Below, piece by piece: positions 34,174 through 42,319 of a stretch of DNA of 64,000 nucleotides. The translations under genes were made by a program, and so were the position numbers. Source of the DNA: Bacillota bacterium. GTDB taxonomy: Bacteria; Bacillota; Sulfobacillia; JACIYH01. Under the pieces are notes generated by a model that made no database searches, was not told where the DNA came from, and saw only the letters and a program-made list of their open reading frames with translations. The stretch's first letter is position 1; each line of letters starts with the position of its first letter. The DNA lies in NCBI GenBank assembly GCA_030019365.1, contig JASEFA010000005.1:91227-155226 (forward strand). The letters run 5' to 3'.

Positions 34174-35505
34174 ATGCCGAGGCTTACAAAGGAAGATGTT
34201 CTGGCTCTGGCCAGGGAAGAAGCCGTGACCGAGGTACGCTTACAATTCACTGACATCCTGGGCGTTATCAAGAACGTGGCCATCCCCGCGGACCAGTTGC
34301 CCAAGGCTCTGGATGGGCAGGTGCTGTTTGACGGATCGTCCATCGAGGGGTTTGTGCGCATCGAGGAATCGGACATGCTGCTGGTGCCCGATCCGGGCAC
34401 CTTCGTGCTGCTGCCCTGGTCGGAGGACGGCAGCCGCGTTGCCCGCCTCATGTGCGATGTCTACAACCCCGACGGAACTCCCTTCGCCGGCTGCCCTCGC
34501 CTGGCGCTGAAGCGGGTGGTCGCCGAGGCTGAGGCCATGGGATACACCATGAACGCGGGGGTGGAAGCGGAGTTTTTCCTCTTCCAGCGGGATCCCGACG
34601 GGCGGGGGACCACCCGCACCCACGACCAGGCGTCCTACTTCGACCTGGCCCCTGTGGATCGGGGCGAGGATGCCCGCCACGACATGGTGCTGGCCCTGGA
34701 GAAGATGGGATTTGAAGTGGAGGCTTCCCACCACGAGGTGGCCCCCGCCCAGCACGAGATAGACTTCAAGTACGCCGATGCCCTCACCACCGCCGACAAC
34801 CTGGCCACCTTCCGATGGGCGGTGAGGCGGATCGCCTTGAAGCACGGCCTGCACGCCACCTTTATGCCCAAGCCCATCTTCGGCATCAACGGTTCCGGGA
34901 TGCACACCCACCAATCTCTGTTCCGGGCCAACGGGAACGCCTTCTTCGATCCGGGCACGCCCAGCCAGCTGAGTCATGTATGCATGCACTATATTGGCGG
35001 GTTGATGGCCCACGCCAAAGGGCTGACGGCCATCTGCAACCCCCTGGTCAACTCTTACAAGCGGCTGGTGCCGGGATACGAGGCGCCCGTGTACATCGCC
35101 TGGGCGGACCGCAACCGCAGTCCCCTCATCCGGGTACCTGCGCGGCGCGGCCTCAGCACCCGCGTCGAGTTCCGCAGCCCCGATCCCTCCTGCAACCCGT
35201 ACCTCGCCCTGGCGGTCATGCTCAAGGCCGGGCTGGACGGGATCAAGAAGCGTATCCAGCCGCCTGCTCCCCAAAACCGCAACCTGTACCACATGACGCC
35301 GGACGAGCGGGAGATGCTGGGAGTCGATACCCTCCCCGGTACCCTGTGGGATGCTTTACAGGAGCTCGACCGCGATCCCATCGTTCAGGAGGCCCTGGGA
35401 GAGCACATCTACCACCGGTTCCGCGACGCCAAGGTCATCGAGTGGAACGCCTATCGCACCCAGGTCCATCCCTGGGAGCTGGAGCAGTACCTCCAGGTCT
35501 TCTGA
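34174..35505 (+). CDS. glnA: Type I glutamine synthetase
   Basis: 443 residues, the length of the GSI-alpha form without the adenylylation loop. ATG 34174 follows GGGAGGAG. Family signatures: VLFDGSSIEGFVRIEESDML, NAGVEAEFFLF, HEVAPAQHEIDFKYADALTT, KPIFGINGSGMHTHQSLF, NPLVNSYKRLVPGYEAPVY and RVEFRSPDPSCNPYLALAVM. Converts glutamate, ammonia and ATP to glutamine. Paired with GlnR upstream and followed by a terminator-like hairpin. Confidence 0.96.
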   Translation: MPRLTKEDVLALAREEAVTEVRLQFTDILGVIKNVAIPADQLPKALDGQVLFDGSSIEGFVRIEESDMLLVPDPGTFVLLPWSEDGSRVARLMCDVYNPDGTPFAGCPRLALKRVVAEAEAMGYTMNAGVEAEFFLFQRDPDGRGTTRTHDQASYFDLAPVDRGEDARHDMVLALEKMGFEVEASHHEVAPAQHEIDFKYADALTTADNLATFRWAVRRIALKHGLHATFMPKPIFGINGSGMHTHQSLFRANGNAFFDPGTPSQLSHVCMHYIGGLMAHAKGLTAICNPLVNSYKRLVPGYEAPVYIAWADRNRSPLIRVPARRGLSTRVEFRSPDPSCNPYLALAVMLKAGLDGIKKRIQPPAPQNRNLYHMTPDEREMLGVDTLPGTLWDALQELDRDPIVQEALGEHIYHRFRDAKVIEWNAYRTQVHPWELEQYLQVF

Positions 35506-35564
35506 CCGCGCCCGTGACAGCGGCAGGGGGAAGAGGGGCGGGAATAGAATCCTACCAGGGAGTG

Positions 35565-35599
35565 CAAGCTCCCCCGGAGTTACTCCGCGGGGGGCTTTG
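35565..35599 (+). terminator. Terminator-like hairpin after glnA
   Basis: AAGCTCCCCCGGAGT pairs with ACTCCGCGGGGGGCTT across a very short loop, with two mismatches, and is followed by TTTG. Placed 60 bases after the glnA stop. Confidence 0.5.
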
Positions 35600-35618
35600 C
35601 CTGCCGGGCCCACGCGGT

Positions 35619-35705
35619 GCCAGGTGGGGCGAAGCGCCGGCGCGAGGTGGCACGAAGCGCCCGCGCGAGGTGGGGCGAAGCGGGCCCAGGCCAGGTGGGA
35701 TGGAA
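35619..35705 (+). repeat. Tandem 23-bp repeats (3.5 copies)
   Basis: Units GCCAGGTGGGGCGAAGCGCC.., GCGAGGTGGCACGAAGCGCC.. and GCGAGGTGGGGCGAAGCGGG.., each 23-25 bases, then a partial fourth that runs up to the DUF523 start codon. The repeat array supplies the only ribosome-binding-like sequence of that gene (AGGTGGGATGGA). Confidence 0.7.
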
Positions 35706-35706
35706 C

Positions 35707-36150
35707 ATGGACCGGGTCCTGGTGAGCGCGTGCTTGCTGGGGGTGCAGTGCCGTTACGACGGGGAACACAGCTTCTCCGCCGAGGTGGTGGCGGCGGCAG
35801 CGACCCGGTGTCTGGTGCCCGTGTGCCCGGAAATCCTGGGCGGCCTACCCACGCCCCGGCCCCCGGCCGAGGTCGTCGGTGGTGACGGCGCCGACGTGCT
35901 GGCGGGACGGGCGCGGGTGGTGACGGGAGAGGGGCGCGACGTCACTGCCGCTTTCCTGCGCGGCGCTCAGGAAGCGTTGAGGGTGGCACGGTTGGTGGGA
36001 GCCCGGGAAGCCTGGCTCAAGGCCCGCAGTCCCTCCTGCGGCGTCACCTGCATTCATGACGGCACCTTTGCCCAGGGGATGCGGCCGGGAGCCGGGGTCA
36101 CGGCTGCGCTGCTCGCCCGCGGCGGAATCCGGCTGCTCGAGTTCCCGTGA
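35707..36150 (+). CDS. DUF523 family protein
   Basis: 147 residues from ATG 35707. The opening VLVSACLLGVQCRYDGEHSF and the later CPEILGGLPTPRPPAEV and KARSPSCGVTCIHDGTF are the DUF523 hallmarks, with conserved cysteines at each. The family is widespread and sometimes attached to other domains; its activity is unknown. No partner gene evident; the threonine operon starts about 100 bases downstream. Confidence 0.88.
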   Translation: MDRVLVSACLLGVQCRYDGEHSFSAEVVAAAATRCLVPVCPEILGGLPTPRPPAEVVGGDGADVLAGRARVVTGEGRDVTAAFLRGAQEALRVARLVGAREAWLKARSPSCGVTCIHDGTFAQGMRPGAGVTAALLARGGIRLLEFP

Positions 36151-36250
36151 CGGTAATGCGCCCGCCGAGCGCGCGGGCAGCAATCCGGCTGCGGGCGGCT
36201 CCTTGAGTGGGCTGCAGGTTGAGAGGGGACGAGGTGGGGGGTATGGGCAG

Positions 36251-37294
36251 ATGAAAGCGGTGCTCAAGGCGGCGCCGGGCCCCGGCGCCGAGCTGTGCCA
36301 GGTGGAGGTGCCCCGGCCGGGTCCGGGCGAGGTACTGGTGAAGGTGAAGGCTGCCTCTATTTGTGGGACGGACTATCACATCTACCGCTGGGACCCCTGG
36401 TCGGCCGGGCGGGTGAAGCCTCCCCTGGTGCTGGGGCATGAGTTTTGTGGCGAGGTAGCCGAGCTGGGGCCGGGGGTGGAGGCGCTGTCGCCGGGCGATT
36501 ACGTTTCGGCGGAGAGCCACGTGGTGTGCGGCACGTGCTACCAGTGCCGCACCGGTCAGGCCCACGTCTGCCAGAGCACCCGCATCCTGGGGGTGGATCG
36601 GGATGGCTGTTTTGCCGAGTACGTGGTGATCCCGGCGGCGAACGCCTGGCGGAACCCGGCCGCGCTGGCTGCAGATGTGGCGTCGATGCAGGAGCCCCTG
36701 GGGAATGCGGTGCACACCGCCCTGCACTTCCCCCTGGTGGCCCGCACGGTGGCGGTGGTGGGGTGCGGGCCCATTGGTCTGGGTGCGGTGGGCATCGCGC
36801 GGGCGGCGGGTGCGGTCAGGGTGCTGGCAGCGGAGGTGAACCCTTTCCGGCAGGAACTGGCCCTGCGCATGGGTGCGCACCGGGTGATCGATCCTGGCCG
36901 GGAGGATCTGGCGGCTGCGTTACTGGGAGAAACGGGCGGGCTGGGCGTCGACGTCCTGCTGGAGATGTCCGGCCACCCCGATGCCGTCCGGGCCGGCCTG
37001 CGGGGGACCAGGCCGGGCGGGGAAGTGGCCCTGCTGGGGCTCCCCCCGGCCCCGTTTGAGCTGGACCTGGGCAACGAGGTGGTGATGCGGGGTCTCACCG
37101 TGCAGGGGATCACGGGGCGGAAGCTGTGGGAGACCTGGCACCAGATGCGGGCCCTGCTGGACTCGGGTGTGGTGGATGTGAGCCCGGTGATCACCCACCG
37201 CCTGCCCCTGGAGGAATTCCGCCTGGGCATGGAGCTCATGGCCCGGGGGGAATGTGGTAAGGTGGTGCTGTACCCTGGCGGTGTCCCGGTCTGA
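36251..37294 (+). CDS. tdh: L-threonine 3-dehydrogenase
   Basis: 347 residues from ATG 36251. Zinc-dependent medium-chain dehydrogenase that oxidises threonine to 2-amino-3-ketobutyrate with NAD. Catalytic zinc: SICGTDYHIYRWDPW and LGHEFCGEV; structural zinc: VVCGTCYQCRTGQAHVC; cofactor fold: VAVVGCGPIGLGAVGIARAA. The length and the CGTDYH.Y.W motif match Tdh rather than sorbitol dehydrogenase. The next gene encodes the second step of the pathway, 88 bases downstream, which settles the call. Confidence 0.93.
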   Translation: MKAVLKAAPGPGAELCQVEVPRPGPGEVLVKVKAASICGTDYHIYRWDPWSAGRVKPPLVLGHEFCGEVAELGPGVEALSPGDYVSAESHVVCGTCYQCRTGQAHVCQSTRILGVDRDGCFAEYVVIPAANAWRNPAALAADVASMQEPLGNAVHTALHFPLVARTVAVVGCGPIGLGAVGIARAAGAVRVLAAEVNPFRQELALRMGAHRVIDPGREDLAAALLGETGGLGVDVLLEMSGHPDAVRAGLRGTRPGGEVALLGLPPAPFELDLGNEVVMRGLTVQGITGRKLWETWHQMRALLDSGVVDVSPVITHRLPLEEFRLGMELMARGECGKVVLYPGGVPV

Positions 37295-37382
37295 GGGCCG
37301 TCGCTGCGGCGGACGTGCGGGTGCTCGGGCAGCAGGGGCGGAAGGCATGGCGTGAGGTGAAGAAAGGGAGGTGTTGCGGCAC

Positions 37383-38567
37383 ATGGCGGGTGCCCTTTCC
37401 TACCTGGAGGAGCAGGTGCGGGAACTGAAGGAGCAGGGGATATTCCGTCCCCTGGCGGTGCTGTCGGGCGCCCAGGGGCCGCGGGCGGTGATTGACGGCA
37501 AAGAGGTGGTGAACCTCTCATCCAACAACTACCTGGGTCTGAACACCCACCCCCGGCTCATCCGGGCGGCGGTGGAGGCCAGCGAGAAGTACGGGGCCGG
37601 CTCCGGTGCGGTGCGCACCATCATCGGCACCATGGACCTGCACCTGGAGCTGGAGCGGAAGCTGGCGGAGTTCAAGCACACCGAGGCGGTGCTGGTGTTC
37701 CAGGCCGGGTTTACGGCCAACACGGGGTGCATTCCCGCCCTGGTGGGCCGGGGGGACTGCATCATCTCGGACGAGCTCAACCACGCTTCCATCATCGACG
37801 GGGCCCGGCTTTCGCGGGCTGACATCAAGGTTTTTCCCCACCGGGACATGGTGGGGCTGGAGGAGAGGCTGAAGGAGGCGGAGCGGGAGGGGTACCGGCA
37901 CAAGCTGGTGATCACGGACGGGGTGTTCAGCATGGACGGCGACATCGCTCCTCTCCCCGGGATCGTGGAGCTGTGCGAGAAGTACGGTGCCATCTCTTAC
38001 GTGGACGATGCCCACGCCTCAGGGGTCCTGGGGCGCAACGGCCGGGGCACGGTGGACCACTTCGGGCTGCACGGGCGGGTAGACGTGCAGATCGGGACGC
38101 TGTCCAAGGCGATTGGGGTACTGGGTGGTTACGTGGCGGGATCGCAGGTGCTCATCGAGTGGCTCACCCAGCGGGGCCGTCCCTTTTTGTTCAGCACCTC
38201 GCACCCGCCTGCCGTGACGGCGGCGTGTATGGCGGCCATCGAGGTGTTGGTGGAGGAGCCGGAACTCATCCAGCGCCTGTGGGACAATGCCCGTTACTTC
38301 AAGGAGGGGCTGAAGAAGCTGGGCTTCGACACCGGGGCGAGTGAGACCCCCATCACGCCGGTGATCATCGGCAAGGGCCCGGAGACCATGAAGTTTTCCG
38401 ACCGGCTGTATGAGGAGGGGGTGTTCGCGCAGGGGATCAGCTACCCGACGGTGCCGGCGGAGAAGTCGCGGGTGCGCACCATCGTGACGGCTACCCACAC
38501 CCGGGAGGACCTGGACTTTGCCCTGGCCGCTTTCGCAAAGGTAGGCCGCGAGCTGGCCATCATCTGA
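37383..38567 (+). CDS. kbl: Glycine C-acetyltransferase (2-amino-3-ketobutyrate CoA ligase)
   Basis: 394 residues from ATG 37383 (in-frame GTG 37371 is possible; GGGAGG lies at 37366-37371). PLP enzyme of the alpha-oxoamine synthase family that splits 2-amino-3-ketobutyrate with CoA into glycine and acetyl-CoA. Motifs: [56 protein letters not shown] and the PLP lysine in [17 protein letters not shown]. With tdh it forms a complete threonine-to-glycine operon. Confidence 0.95.
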   Translation: MAGALSYLEEQVRELKEQGIFRPLAVLSGAQGPRAVIDGKEVVNLSSNNYLGLNTHPRLIRAAVEASEKYGAGSGAVRTIIGTMDLHLELERKLAEFKHTEAVLVFQAGFTANTGCIPALVGRGDCIISDELNHASIIDGARLSRADIKVFPHRDMVGLEERLKEAEREGYRHKLVITDGVFSMDGDIAPLPGIVELCEKYGAISYVDDAHASGVLGRNGRGTVDHFGLHGRVDVQIGTLSKAIGVLGGYVAGSQVLIEWLTQRGRPFLFSTSHPPAVTAACMAAIEVLVEEPELIQRLWDNARYFKEGLKKLGFDTGASETPITPVIIGKGPETMKFSDRLYEEGVFAQGISYPTVPAEKSRVRTIVTATHTREDLDFALAAFAKVGRELAII

Positions 38568-38596
38568 GCCTGCTGCTGCGAGCCGCGATCTGGCCA

Positions 38597-40318
38597 TCAT
38601 CTCACCCCGCTGCTACTGTCGTCCGGGTGAGCGGGGGCCCGGCGCGTGGGACGTCGCCGGTACAGGAAGGCTCCTGCCAGGAGCGAGAGCACTCCCAGCA
38701 AGCCCACCGGGTCTGCGCGGGCAAGGGGGGCCGGGCCGGGACCGGGCGACACCGGTGCCAGGAGCAATGCGTCACCGGGAGGCGACAGGGTGGTATGCCA
38801 CCCGGGGGCGTCGGCTATGAGGCTCAGGCCCTCCGGTCGTCTGGCGGGTCCGCGGCGGCGAGCGGGCGCGTCCGGCACACCCCAGCCGGCGTGGACCAGG
38901 CTGGCGCCCGCCGCGGCAGCGGCCGGCACCAGGTCCAGGGGGGAGAAGGCGGCCGGCGCGGCAGTCAGGACCAGGGTTGACCCGGGTTGCGCCAGGCCGG
39001 CCTGCGCCGCTTCCTTCCCCAACCACCCAAGAAGCTGGCGCAGAAGCTGTGTCACCGACGGGGCACTCTCCTGTCCGGCCGCTCCGCCGGCGGGTCTGGC
39101 CGGATTCGGGATGAGGGGCATAAACGTCATCTGGCCTCCGTGCAGCGGGAAGACCAGGCCCCGGCCGGTCCAGGTCCGGCTCAAGAGGCGTTCCTCCCCC
39201 CGTGTACCTCGGGGATCCGGATATACGACGGCCACACCGTGGGCGGGGCCGTCGGGTGTCCAGAATCCGAAGGGCAACACCAGTACCGCCCCGGTGACCT
39301 CGGCCAGGCTCAGAAGCCGCTCCCGGCCAGCCCGGTCGGTGGCGGGGTCGAAGTTAAGGTAGTCGAGCGGCCACACCATCAGCCGGGCCCCCTGCTCGGC
39401 TGCGCGCCGGGCCGTTGCCTCCGCCTCCTCCAGCAGCACCGCAGCAACCCTGCGCGCGTCCCCCGCCTGCAGCGCCTGGCGGATGAACGGGTGGGTGCGG
39501 TGAGTCCAGCCCGGCTGCACCACGGCCACGGTGATGCTCCCGGGCGCGGGGCGGGCCACCCGCCCGGGAAGTAGCCAGGGAACCAGCAGCCCCACCGCGA
39601 GCAGCACCGCCATCCCCGGCCTGATCCACACTTGCAGTCCCGGCCGGAGCCACGCCCTTAGCCTCCGCCAGGGCCGCACCGTGCCGGGGGGCGGGGGTCT
39701 ATCCGCCGGCGCACGATTGCCGGGTCGGGTGAGACGCAGGAATACCTCGACGAGCAGGAACTGGGGGAGGACGATGGCCAGCGCGGCGGCGGAGAGACCC
39801 AGCCACCCCGCCACGGGATAGCACAGGGGATGGGCATGGAAGGCGGCTGCCCAGGCTGCGTGTCCCCAGGGCGGGCCCAGCCCGCGTTCGAGGAATGCCC
39901 TTAGCTTTTCGATACCCACCACCTGAAGAGATCCCAGCAGGGCCAGGAAACGCCAGCGGGTGGCGCGGTGAAACGCTGCCTCCCCTGCGGTGCAGGCCCA
40001 CACGAGGAGCAGGGTGAGCGCCTTTGCCAGGTGGCCCGAAGCCTGGTTACCGGCCAGGAATACACCCCAGGCCAGGACCGGCAGCAGGGCGGACGGCCCC
40101 CGGACGGTGGGGGGGAGGATGAGGTGGAGACCGGCGAGCAGGGGAATCCAGGCTCCTGCTGCCAGGGGCGAGTACGCGGGCGCCATGCTCGCGGAGAGGA
40201 CTGCCCCCGAGCACGCGGCCAGGAGCAGGCCCGCGATCAACCTGACGGTCCGGACCGGGCTTTCCCGGGACCCGGTCGGGCCCGGTTGCTTCCTCGATGC
40301 CCTGGTCGAGCGCGGCAC
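38597..40318 (-). CDS. Apolipoprotein N-acyltransferase-like membrane protein lacking catalytic residues
   Basis: 573 residues from GTG 40318. Several N-terminal membrane segments, then a nitrilase-fold domain starting with SITVAVVQPGWTHRTHPF and a last membrane segment (VGLLGVLSLLAGAFLYRR), the architecture of Lnt. The catalytic Glu position, normally in VVWPE, reads LMVWPLDYLNFDP, and the segment that should hold the active-site Cys (GxLICxE) is replaced by FMPLIPNPARPAGGAAGQ. So it probably does not acylate lipoproteins. The start overlaps the upstream membrane protein's frame by 272 bases, so one of the two ends is wrong or a frameshift is hidden there. Confidence 0.6.
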   Translation of the reverse strand: MPRSTRASRKQPGPTGSRESPVRTVRLIAGLLLAACSGAVLSASMAPAYSPLAAGAWIPLLAGLHLILPPTVRGPSALLPVLAWGVFLAGNQASGHLAKALTLLLVWACTAGEAAFHRATRWRFLALLGSLQVVGIEKLRAFLERGLGPPWGHAAWAAAFHAHPLCYPVAGWLGLSAAALAIVLPQFLLVEVFLRLTRPGNRAPADRPPPPGTVRPWRRLRAWLRPGLQVWIRPGMAVLLAVGLLVPWLLPGRVARPAPGSITVAVVQPGWTHRTHPFIRQALQAGDARRVAAVLLEEAEATARRAAEQGARLMVWPLDYLNFDPATDRAGRERLLSLAEVTGAVLVLPFGFWTPDGPAHGVAVVYPDPRGTRGEERLLSRTWTGRGLVFPLHGGQMTFMPLIPNPARPAGGAAGQESAPSVTQLLRQLLGWLGKEAAQAGLAQPGSTLVLTAAPAAFSPLDLVPAAAAAGASLVHAGWGVPDAPARRRGPARRPEGLSLIADAPGWHTTLSPPGDALLLAPVSPGPGPAPLARADPVGLLGVLSLLAGAFLYRRRPTRRAPAHPDDSSSGVR

Positions 40319-41186
40319 CTGATTTGCCCCTGCCAGATGCTATGCGGCCGGGCGGGGATGTCTTCCTGCGATCGCGCGCGCGTGCTTCTCGTGCCGCCCG
40401 GGCCGCGACCAGCAGGGAGAATGTCACGAAAGGCAAGGAAACGAGCAGGTCCCGTCCCGGGGGAAGCCCGGCCACATGGTTGACGTACAGCAGGGTGAGA
40501 TCCGCCAGCGCGTATGAGGCGGCCGCGACGGTTGCCGCCCCGTAGCCAGGGGAGCTCGCCGTCCAGCGCAGCACCGCGAATGCGGAGAGGGCCGCGCCCC
40601 CCGTCGCCCGCAGGAACACCGTGAGGAGGTCGGCCGTGTCGGGGCCCCACGTACTGCGGTACGCGGCGGCGATGAGCACGGGAAGGCGCAGCCGCAGTTC
40701 GTCCAGGCCCACGAGGGCGATAGGCAGGGTAAGATCGGCCACGGAGAGGCCCCGGCTCAGGAGGCGATATCCGGCCCAGAAGAGGCTCCCCGCCAGCGTG
40801 GACCGCAGCAGGAAGCGACCGAATTCCGCCCAGGTGGCGAAGAGGGGAAGGCCCGGCGTGCGCGTTCCCACCCACCAGTAAAGCCAGGCCGCCCAGGATA
40901 GCGCCCACGCCAGGGCGCACACCCCGGCCAGGCGACGGGTAAGGCGGCGGCCGCGGGGGATGGCCTGGCAGAGAAGGAGGACGAGGCCGATTGCCCCCGT
41001 GAGCAACTCGGTTGCTCCCAGCGCAAGAACACCCGCAGGGAGACGTTCCGTCGGGCGGAAGGCGCCCAGGGCGTCCGCCGTACGCCGGACACCAGCCTGC
41101 AGGTAGCGCAGGAAGTAGCTGCCGGTCGCCCCCGCCAGAGCCACTTCCCAGTCGACCCGCAGGACCCTGCTGTACCGGCGGCCCAT
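40047..41186 (-). CDS. Polytopic membrane protein of unknown family
   Basis: Starts at 41186 (MGRRYSRVLRVDWEVALAG). About seven hydrophobic segments, for example LLTGAIGLVLLLCQAI, RLAGVCALAWALSWAAWLYW and LLVSLPFVTFSLLVAARAAR, the last ending near nt 40390. Beyond that the frame continues as Arg/Pro/Gly-rich sequence to 40047 while overlapping the Lnt-like gene, so the true C-terminus is probably near 40330. No family recognised. The two genes are consecutive and presumably co-transcribed. Confidence 0.5.
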   Translation of the reverse strand: MGRRYSRVLRVDWEVALAGATGSYFLRYLQAGVRRTADALGAFRPTERLPAGVLALGATELLTGAIGLVLLLCQAIPRGRRLTRRLAGVCALAWALSWAAWLYWWVGTRTPGLPLFATWAEFGRFLLRSTLAGSLFWAGYRLLSRGLSVADLTLPIALVGLDELRLRLPVLIAAAYRSTWGPDTADLLTVFLRATGGAALSAFAVLRWTASSPGYGAATVAAASYALADLTLLYVNHVAGLPPGRDLLVSLPFVTFSLLVAARAAREARARDRRKTSPPGRIASGRGKSGAALDQGIEEATGPDRVPGKPGPDRQVDRGPAPGRVLGGSPLREHGARVLAPGSRSLDSPARRSPPHPPPHRPGAVRPAAGPGLGCIPGR

Positions 41187-41206
41187 CGGGCGGCCTCCTC
41201 CGCTGT

Positions 41207-41974
41207 TCAGAGCTGGTACTGCCGCTGCACGTTGAAGCGGTACTTGTCCCCGCGGTAGCTGGCTCGCCTGTGTTCCAGGGCGTTGCCCCGGTCGTCCCTC
41301 ACCAGAGACGTCACCGCGAACACGGGTGCCCCCTTGCGCAGGTGGAGGATGCGCGCGGTAGCCTCGTCGGCGGATACGGCCTCGAAGGTCTGCTGGACGT
41401 TCACACTCTTGAGACCAAGTATCTCCCCATACAGCTCATACATGGTGAAGGAGCGGCCCTGCCCGGCCCGCTCCCGGGCCTTTTCTGCCACCTGCGGGCC
41501 CAGCCCGGGCGGAAGGTGGGATATGTACAGGACCATGGGCTCCCCGTCGGCCAGACCCAGGATGCTCATTTCCGTAAGGGGCGCGCCCGCCTCAGTGCCC
41601 AGGAGGGCGGCCAGGGCCACGTCGGCGGGCACCACGCGCACCCCCAGCACGCGCATGGCCGGCTCCTGTCCGCGGGCCCGGATGGTCTCGGCGAACCCGG
41701 TGATCTGCACCAGGGGTTGGGCGATCTTGGGAGGTGCCACGAAGGTGCCCTTGCCGTGGATGCGCAGGAGCAGCCCCTCCCGCTCAGCCTGGGCCAGGGC
41801 CTGGCGCACGGTGGTACGGCTCACCCGAAAGCGTTCGCACAGCTCGCGCTCCGAGGGCATGCGTTCGCCCCGGCGCAGGTGCCCGTTCTCGATCCAGTTC
41901 TGCAGGATCTCCTTCAACTGAGCGTGCAGCGGCACCGGACCGCGGTGGTCTATGCTCAGCCTTGTCGCCGCCAC
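41207..41974 (-). CDS. GntR-family regulator (HutC/UTRA type)
   Basis: 255 residues from GTG 41974, with GGAGGTGA correctly spaced on the minus strand. N-terminal winged helix: PVPLHAQLKEILQNWIENGH, MPSERELCERFRVSRTTVRQ and HGKGTFVAPP. C-terminal UTRA ligand domain (EMSILGLADGEPMVLYISHL, ALEHRRASYRGDKYRFNVQR). It is divergent from the ABC importer that begins at 42320, and a strong palindrome at 42157-42172 lies between them, so it most likely controls the importer/D-aminoacylase locus and perhaps itself. The ligand is probably a transported or intermediate amino acid derivative. Confidence 0.88.
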   Translation of the reverse strand: MAATRLSIDHRGPVPLHAQLKEILQNWIENGHLRRGERMPSERELCERFRVSRTTVRQALAQAEREGLLLRIHGKGTFVAPPKIAQPLVQITGFAETIRARGQEPAMRVLGVRVVPADVALAALLGTEAGAPLTEMSILGLADGEPMVLYISHLPPGLGPQVAEKARERAGQGRSFTMYELYGEILGLKSVNVQQTFEAVSADEATARILHLRKGAPVFAVTSLVRDDRGNALEHRRASYRGDKYRFNVQRQYQL

Positions 41975-42156
41975 CCCATCACCTCCATACGAAGCCCTGC
42001 TACGCTCCCACGCGCCCCCAGCGCCGCCCCCATCATCATAGCACGGCCCAACGGCCAGGAAAAGGGAGCCAGACCAGTCCCTCCTGCGGTGGCTGTGCGC
42101 TCCTTCGGCGGGCCGTCGGCAGGAAAAGGGCAGGCGTGTGGAGAATGCACCGCTCA

Positions 42157-42172
42157 TTATGACCGGTCATGA
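42157..42172. promoter_or_regulatory. Candidate GntR operator (copy 1)
   Basis: TTATGACCGGTCATGA, containing the perfect 12-bp palindrome ATGACCGGTCAT, in the divergent region between the GntR gene and the ABC importer. It shares 12 of 16 bases with the palindrome at 47537-47552. Confidence 0.55.
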
Positions 42173-42319
42173 CCAGTTCTCCCGCGATAACGTGTTGCCC
42201 AGGGGGCGTACCCACACCGATGCGGGGGGAAAGGCGCGACAGCTTCGGGAGGTGGTAAGTAACCGGGGACATCTTCGGCCACACGGGAAGCTAGCCTGAG
42301 TTGGAAGGAGGGAGTGACG

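Noticed and set aside
35619..35705. Possible short CRISPR array
   Set aside because: Repeats are contiguous without spacers and no cas gene is near.
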